DNA of 64,000 bases from Paraphysoderma sedebokerense. Taxonomy: Eukaryota > Blastocladiomycota > Physodermatomycetes > Physodermatales > Physodermataceae. The notes below the pieces were generated by a model. The model was not told the DNA's origin, ran no database searches, and was given only the letters and a program-made list of their open reading frames with translations. The translations under genes and the position numbers were made by a program. The DNA lies in assembly GCA_025602915.1 (NCBI GenBank), contig JAHLJZ010000089.1:1-64000 (forward strand). Direction: 5' to 3'. Positions 59,261-64,000 of this stretch are shown here, piece by piece; position 1 is the first letter of the stretch; the number at the start of each line of letters is the position of its first letter.

Positions 59261-60252
59261 ATGACAATTGAAACAACCGCAAACAATAGTACTTCGGAAT
59301 CAAGCCCTCTGGTAACCGAGTCTCAAGAACATATCGTCACAGAACATCTTCCGCAATCTTCACATCCACGAACAATCCTCATTTCTGTCGATTCGTCCGC
59401 TCATTCTAAATACGCTTTTGAATGGGCTAAGGAGCACTTGTTGACTCGAGAGGATTTAGTCGTTTTGGTCAATGTCCGACCTGTGGTGGCGCCAGTTGGC
59501 GGCTGGTATGAAGATGTTGGATTGGTGATTAAAGAAGTGGAAGAAGAGGTAAATAATCTACACTATGTACAGTTAATGCTTTATACGTATCTGGATTTCC
59601 CATTTACCGTGAGATTTTCTTCTTTCCTCGTCATAAATTAGACTCGTAACGCATCACACCGATTACTTCAATACTACGGAACTGATCTCAAGTCTCATCA
59701 CTACAACGTCCGTGCCATCTCTATTAGAGGTGACGCTCGTAGCGATATCGTCCGTAAAGCGTCTGAATTAAATGCTGATCTCGTCGTTCTCGGTTCAAGA
59801 GGATTAGGATTATTACAGAGAACCTTATTGGGTTCTGTGTCGAGTCATTTGGCACATCACTGTGAATGCCCCGTGTTAATTGTTAGACCGCCTAAAGATG
59901 TCGATTTAAAAGCTTTGGAAGAACAAATGTTTAAGGCAGACTCAATGGTTAGGGAGGGAAAAGTCAAAAGGTAAAGATCTTGTTCCATAACTTTCTTGGC
60001 AGTTTTTCTTCCTTGAAAAAGAAGTGATCGCGGCTAGAAAGTCTATCACTGATATACCGTTTTGAATTCCAGTACCTAAATTCCTCTGGTTTCGTTTAAT
60101 CTATTAGGCCGTCCAATGTTACCGACACTAAAATTCAGGCCCCAGCATCAAAAACTCAAACATACAAAACTGACGATGATCATACAACAACGTTTCCAGA
60201 ACCCTTTAGTTTGAATGTTTCAAATAGTGTGCTGCATTCGTTTGAGGCCTAA
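59261..60252 (+). CDS. Universal stress protein (UspA family)
   Basis: A small cytosolic nucleotide-binding protein of the USP family in three exons (59261-59548, 59642-59970, 60108-60252), about 250 residues. After a 35-residue Ser/Thr-rich leader, RTILISVDSSAHSKYAFEWA begins the USP fold. DLVVLVNVRPVV, VVLGSRGLGLLQRTLLGSVS and HHCECPVLIVRPP follow. The G-x2-G-x9-G-S/T pattern of ATP-binding USPs is present in GSRGLGLLQRTLLGSVS. The tail after residue 200 is charged and of low complexity, ending NVSNSVLHSFEA. Upstream codons back to 59207 are in frame but contain no ATG. USPs are linked to stress survival, but the actual role here is unknown. It converges with the methyltransferase gene, 282 bases apart. 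Confidence 0.9.
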
Positions 60253-60534
60253 TATGCAATTTAAATAATACCTTGGAAGACAATAATGGCTGAATAATAT
60301 TTTGTAAATGATGCGCTTTGAGACTATACAGACTATGTATAAGATATGCGATGGGATTTGTACAGATTTCCAAAAAAAAATATAATGATTTCTGAAATAT
60401 CTTCTGTTCTTTACATCTTGCACTGAATCATGAGCTACAGAACATAATACGTAATATTCCAGGGCCAAGTTCAGTCGGTTTTATTCTTTTATACTCAAGT
60501 ACTGGTAAATCATAGCTATGTCGTAGAATTCATA

Positions 60535-62010
60535 TTATACAGATGCGACCACATACGCTGTCATTCATGAAAGCGATGGCGAGAGAACCAAAGTCCAAGG
60601 TAAGTATATCATCGAAGAAAAATTGAAAAAAGAAATAAGATCCAAACCATTCCAAGCATCCATTTGCAACATTGTATCACCCTTTTTAACGTACTTATAC
60701 TCTAAGTCATCTTTTTCCTCTCCGGCACTCTCATCTTCACTTTCCTCTTCCTCTACACCCGCGTAGACCCCGCGCCTTTCTTCCGTCCGACTCGAAACAT
60801 CGTCGTCTTCTTCAAACTCATTGACACCATTATCCACAACGGCTTTGGCAACGTAAACGTTTACTTCTTTAAATCCTGTTTCATACATGGCTTCCTCTAA
60901 ATCAGTGATAGAGTATACCCTAAAATGATATGAAAACGCCTTTAACATCGGTTTTTGTTTTTGAGATAGTTTTTGTGGATAGAATTTACGATGTCGGCTA
61001 TGCGTTTCCATCGTTTCAGGGCTTTCCGAGGCATTCGATTTCGAGGAGGGCGAAGGAGGAGAGGGAGGAAAGAAAAATGAAATGTCACAGAGAATGGTGG
61101 ATGATCGAACTGTAAACGACGAGACAAAGCGGGAGTATTAGTCTTAACATTGATGAAAACTACATTTAATCAACATGGACTTACTATTATAATTCGACTG
61201 CGTGAATTGATACTGGTAGATAAGAAGAAGGCATTGCGGTAAACGTGCAAAATCCGCGGTTAGTCATCAGAACTCATCACGTAATGGCGGTATCAGACGA
61301 AACTGAAGATGACATAGTAGCAACAAGAGAAATTCACTTACAGTGAAGTCTTTAAATTTCCTTACAACCTTTCGATTACCTATGCTTCGTCCTCCGAATA
61401 AATCACAAATCAAGATTCCTCCTTTCTTTAATCCTTCCTTTGCGATTTTCAAGTATCGTATCAGATCAGCTCTCTTATGAAAATGACAAACCCCATAATT
61501 CAAAGCCACAATCACATCCACTTTACTGATATCCTTTTGATTTTGGATATTGACTTCCAATACGTTGCTTTGAACCAATTGTATCCTTTCTTCGTTACCT
61601 TGAATGATGTTTTGCCTTGCGTAATTCAAGACTTCCGATGAAATGTCAATGCCTATAGCTGTACGTAGCGGGTGCGATTTGATCCACTCTGCACAAAGAA
61701 TGGCGGTCCCACAGAAATCTTCACGAAGCGAAAATGGGTTGTGGACGGGAGATGCTAGGGAATGCGTTCTATACAAATTCTGAATTGTTTTGAGTTCTTC
61801 GGCGGGAGATTGAACACTTTGAGCGTACAATGAATGTTTGTCTATTTGCGGGTAAGCAGTAGACTGAGTTCCTAGAGAGCTATTATGAGACGACGATACA
61901 GCCGTCGGAGGTGTAGCAGTGGCCTTTAACCACTTGGAAGGGCCCTTGGCGGCAGACTCGACATTCTGGTCATTTTTTAATGACTTTGACTTCTTGTTCT
62001 TTGACACCAT
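60535..62010 (-). CDS. SAM-dependent methyltransferase (unknown substrate)
   Basis: A class I methyltransferase. The start at 62010 gives a Lys/Ser-rich head of about 60 residues (MVSKNKKSKSLKNDQNVES). Then SLREDFCGTAILCAEWIKSH follows, the SAM-binding motif of a widespread family found in bacteria and fungi, with AIGIDISSEVLNYAR (acidic end of strand 2), VDVIVALNYGVCHFHKRADL and GLKKGGILICDLFGG. Short exons give YQFTQSNYN and FDHPPFSVTFHFSF. They join KAFSYHFRVYSITDLEEAMY, a part typical of the family's C-terminal strand region, and an acidic insert (EEEESEDESAGEEKDD). The last exon, after a long intron from about 60640 to 60560, joins DAWN to AYVVASV and stops at 60535. This matches the DAW-x-AY ending of relatives. 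About 430 residues. No substrate is known to me for this family. Confidence 0.82.
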
Positions 62011-63295
62011 TGTTGTCTGGTACGAGTTCTTGAAATAAGAATATTGAATCAGGAAACGATGTCGATTGGATGTGTACGGACGGAATCAGCGGTGGAAGGA
62101 GGAGGAAAGGGCGTCGGAGTTTGCTTCAAAAGCCGACTCGGGCCTTGGCGATACTTTTGGGTATCCACGAAATATGCTTCCCGCGAAGAATCCGAGAATT
62201 ACCCGCAATGAGGAAATAGATATGGTGAATCAAATATAAAATAAGGGCGTTAGACAACTATTTATCTCATTATCATTATTTTATATATAAAATTATTTTG
62301 TCCGTATCCAATTTGATGAAGTTGGCACTAGTGATATTTAGATTTAGTGGCAAGTCTCATACAAGAGCTTTATCTGTCAATAACTGCCATGGCCTAAAGG
62401 AAGATATATTTCCTACCAATGTCTAGTCGCAATGTTTGAATTCTCTCCTAAATCATCAATGTTCATTCTTATGTCTTGCCGGACCTCTCACAGTGGCAAA
62501 GGTAACTCTGTTTCGCACACTCTCACTCTCATTTTATCCACCTGAACATATGTCTATTCGATTGAACACTTTTTGTTGATTATCATCATTGTCGGTCATA
62601 ACATAAGAGAGTAGAAATTGTCAATACTGCTAACTATTCAGTTGTATCGACACCATCTGCCTGTGCCCAGTTCATCTAGAAATGATATAGTGCACAACTT
62701 ATGTCCGGGAAAAAAGAATAGTCTGAAATGGTAGGGCAAGAATGAACATTCTATTAAACACATCGACGATTACTCTAGCAATTAGCGCGCTCAATGAAAG
62801 CGCTTACCCAATATTAGTCTGGAAAATGTGGCAGTTTGCTTTCATAGCCATCGGTGATCGGACGATATACAATATTGTTATATCGATACTTATCACATAA
62901 GGCTTTTAAAATGTTGAACTTTATAACGTTTCTTTTTGACACTCTTATTCTTGCCCACCTGACGCGAATTTCAAACAGTCAACAAACACTCGACCGTAAA
63001 CAAACATAATAATGAGGAATATCCAAACTACTGAGAATTATTAGAGATTGTAGATGAATGTGCAATAAGCAATCAAAATTGAATCATAGATTGTAGCATC
63101 GTGTAAGAAATCCAGACATACTATCAATGGTGCGACCAAAATGAAACCAAATCCAACAAACTCAAAATCCCGTGCAAATATGAAAAATTGATTCCTCACT
63201 GCCATCGACACCCATCTTTAATTTACATCGTTTTGTACCTTGCATCTATCCTCACCCCGTCCCCCCTCCCTTCTTCATTCTGTTGACGGTTCTAG
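62011..63295. promoter_or_regulatory. Long divergent intergenic region
   Basis: A 1.28 kb AT-rich gap between divergent genes, so it should hold both promoters. A 13-base word AATGTTCATTCTT (about 62458) recurs inverted at about 62743, and TTCTTGCCCACCT-like words recur near 62950. C/T-rich sequence (CCCCGTCCCCCCTCCC) lies just before the start at 63296. No exon or RNA gene is recognised. Confidence 0.5.
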
Positions 63296-64000
63296 ATGGA
63301 ATCCGTCTCTCCTCAGCCGTCTATGTCCAATGCGGATTCCTCGTCGACGAACCCTCCTTCGCAGTCCCAGAATGCAGCCGACCTTACGGAAAAAGAATTG
63401 CCTCCGATAATTAATGAAGGACAGGTATCGTCAGAAAGCGCTATCAAGAACGATGCAGAATCGTCACAAACGACAACTGTGCCGAACGATGTTCCCATGA
63501 ATACATTAAATCTTGTTGATTATCAACAGATGGTATGTCGTCTGACCTGTCCGTCAGTTCCTATGAATTAGTTCAACTAGATACATCAATCAGGGAAACT
63601 ATTTCAATGGATTTACAACCGTTTATATTCACAAGTCTCACCATACTACTATTGTCTTATACTTTATATTACGCAGCAAATGTATCCGCAGTCCATGCAG
63701 ACAAATATGATACCCCCCAACTCACTTTATTTCCAGTCCGCATCTTCTCAGGCCTCTGAAATGCCAGCAATTGATACTTCCATGTATTATCAGCCTCCTA
63801 TGTTTATTCAGCCCGGTATGCCTGTTTCAAGCTACATGCCAGTGTCCATGCCAATTAGTACCGCGCAACTTCCCAATCTTCCATCGCAACAACCATCTCC
63901 AATCATTCCACCCCGTATTCCGACACCGCCGCTGATTGATACCCCAATTCTATCTCTCTCTCCGCAAATATCTCTTCCCCCCGATTGCGATCCTGAATTC
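63296..64000 (+). CDS. Gln/Pro/Ser-rich protein, 5' part only
   Basis: Exon 1 (63296 to about 63532) reads MESVSPQPSMSNADSSSTNP and ends NTLNLVDYQQ. An intron of about 145 bases (donor GTATGT, acceptor TTACGCAG) joins it near 63679 to QMYPQSMQTNMIPPNSLYF, PAIDTSMYYQPPMFIQPG and LPNLPSQQPSPIIPPR. The frame is open to the window end. All of this is low complexity and rich in Gln, Pro, Ser and Met, as in N-terminal regions of transcription factors and RNA-binding proteins. No domain is visible, so the product cannot be named. The gene continues beyond 64000. Confidence 0.65.

Noticed and set aside
1-64000. tRNA, rRNA genes and CRISPR arrays
   Set aside because: I looked for tRNA B-box words on both strands, rRNA-like stretches and regularly spaced short repeats, and found none convincing.

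Overview
The window is eukaryotic, and everything points to a fungus, probably an early-diverging one. The genes are split by many short GT-AG introns (mostly 45-100 nt) with GTATGT/GTAAGT-like donors and CTAAC-like branch sites. Genes sit 200-1000 bp apart on both strands. The set includes a calcium-binding alternative NADH dehydrogenase, a GH16 glucanase and a fungal-type F-box protein. Two genes are not what one expects of yeasts and moulds: a DHCR7-type sterol delta-7 reductase and a protein resembling animal RANBP2/Nup358. I cannot name the species. No rRNA, tRNA, CRISPR array or recognisable transposase was found.

Layout. 1-2.1 kb is gene-poor and holds old-looking repeats. 2.1-12.5 kb is a minus-strand run: WBP11-like splicing factor, kinetochore protein Spc25, GH16 glucanase, Elongator subunit Elp6, external NADH dehydrogenase. 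The last shares a 225 bp divergent promoter region with MMS19 (+). MMS19 converges on a UDP-glycosyltransferase (-), with a long perfect-looking hairpin between their ends. Next comes the sterol reductase (-), divergent from the purine-synthesis enzyme ATIC (+), then a very large TPR + FG-repeat nucleoporin-like gene (+) and a metaxin (-).

36.4-52.8 kb is the most remarkable part: three tandem copies (A, B, C) of a large secreted/membrane receptor-like gene. A 5.74 kb unit, with borders inside an exon near the 3' end of the gene, is repeated twice plus a 521 bp partial copy. I see only one 6 bp difference between the full units. At the two outer borders of the repeat, gene A and gene C are frame-shifted, so only the middle copy B keeps a complete predicted reading frame through its last membrane segments.

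The rest is an EF-hand protein (+), a single-exon F-box protein (+), a CaMK-type kinase (+), a universal stress protein (+), a methyltransferase (-) and the start of a Q/P-rich protein (+) that runs off the window.

Most genes are housekeeping (splicing, kinetochore, tRNA modification, Fe-S assembly/DNA repair, respiration, purine and sterol synthesis, mitochondrial import, nuclear pore) and do not form a pathway cluster. The only cluster of related genes is the receptor array. Exon joins were worked out by eye from frame continuity, splice signals and remembered family sequences. Gene spans are firmer than individual exon edges.
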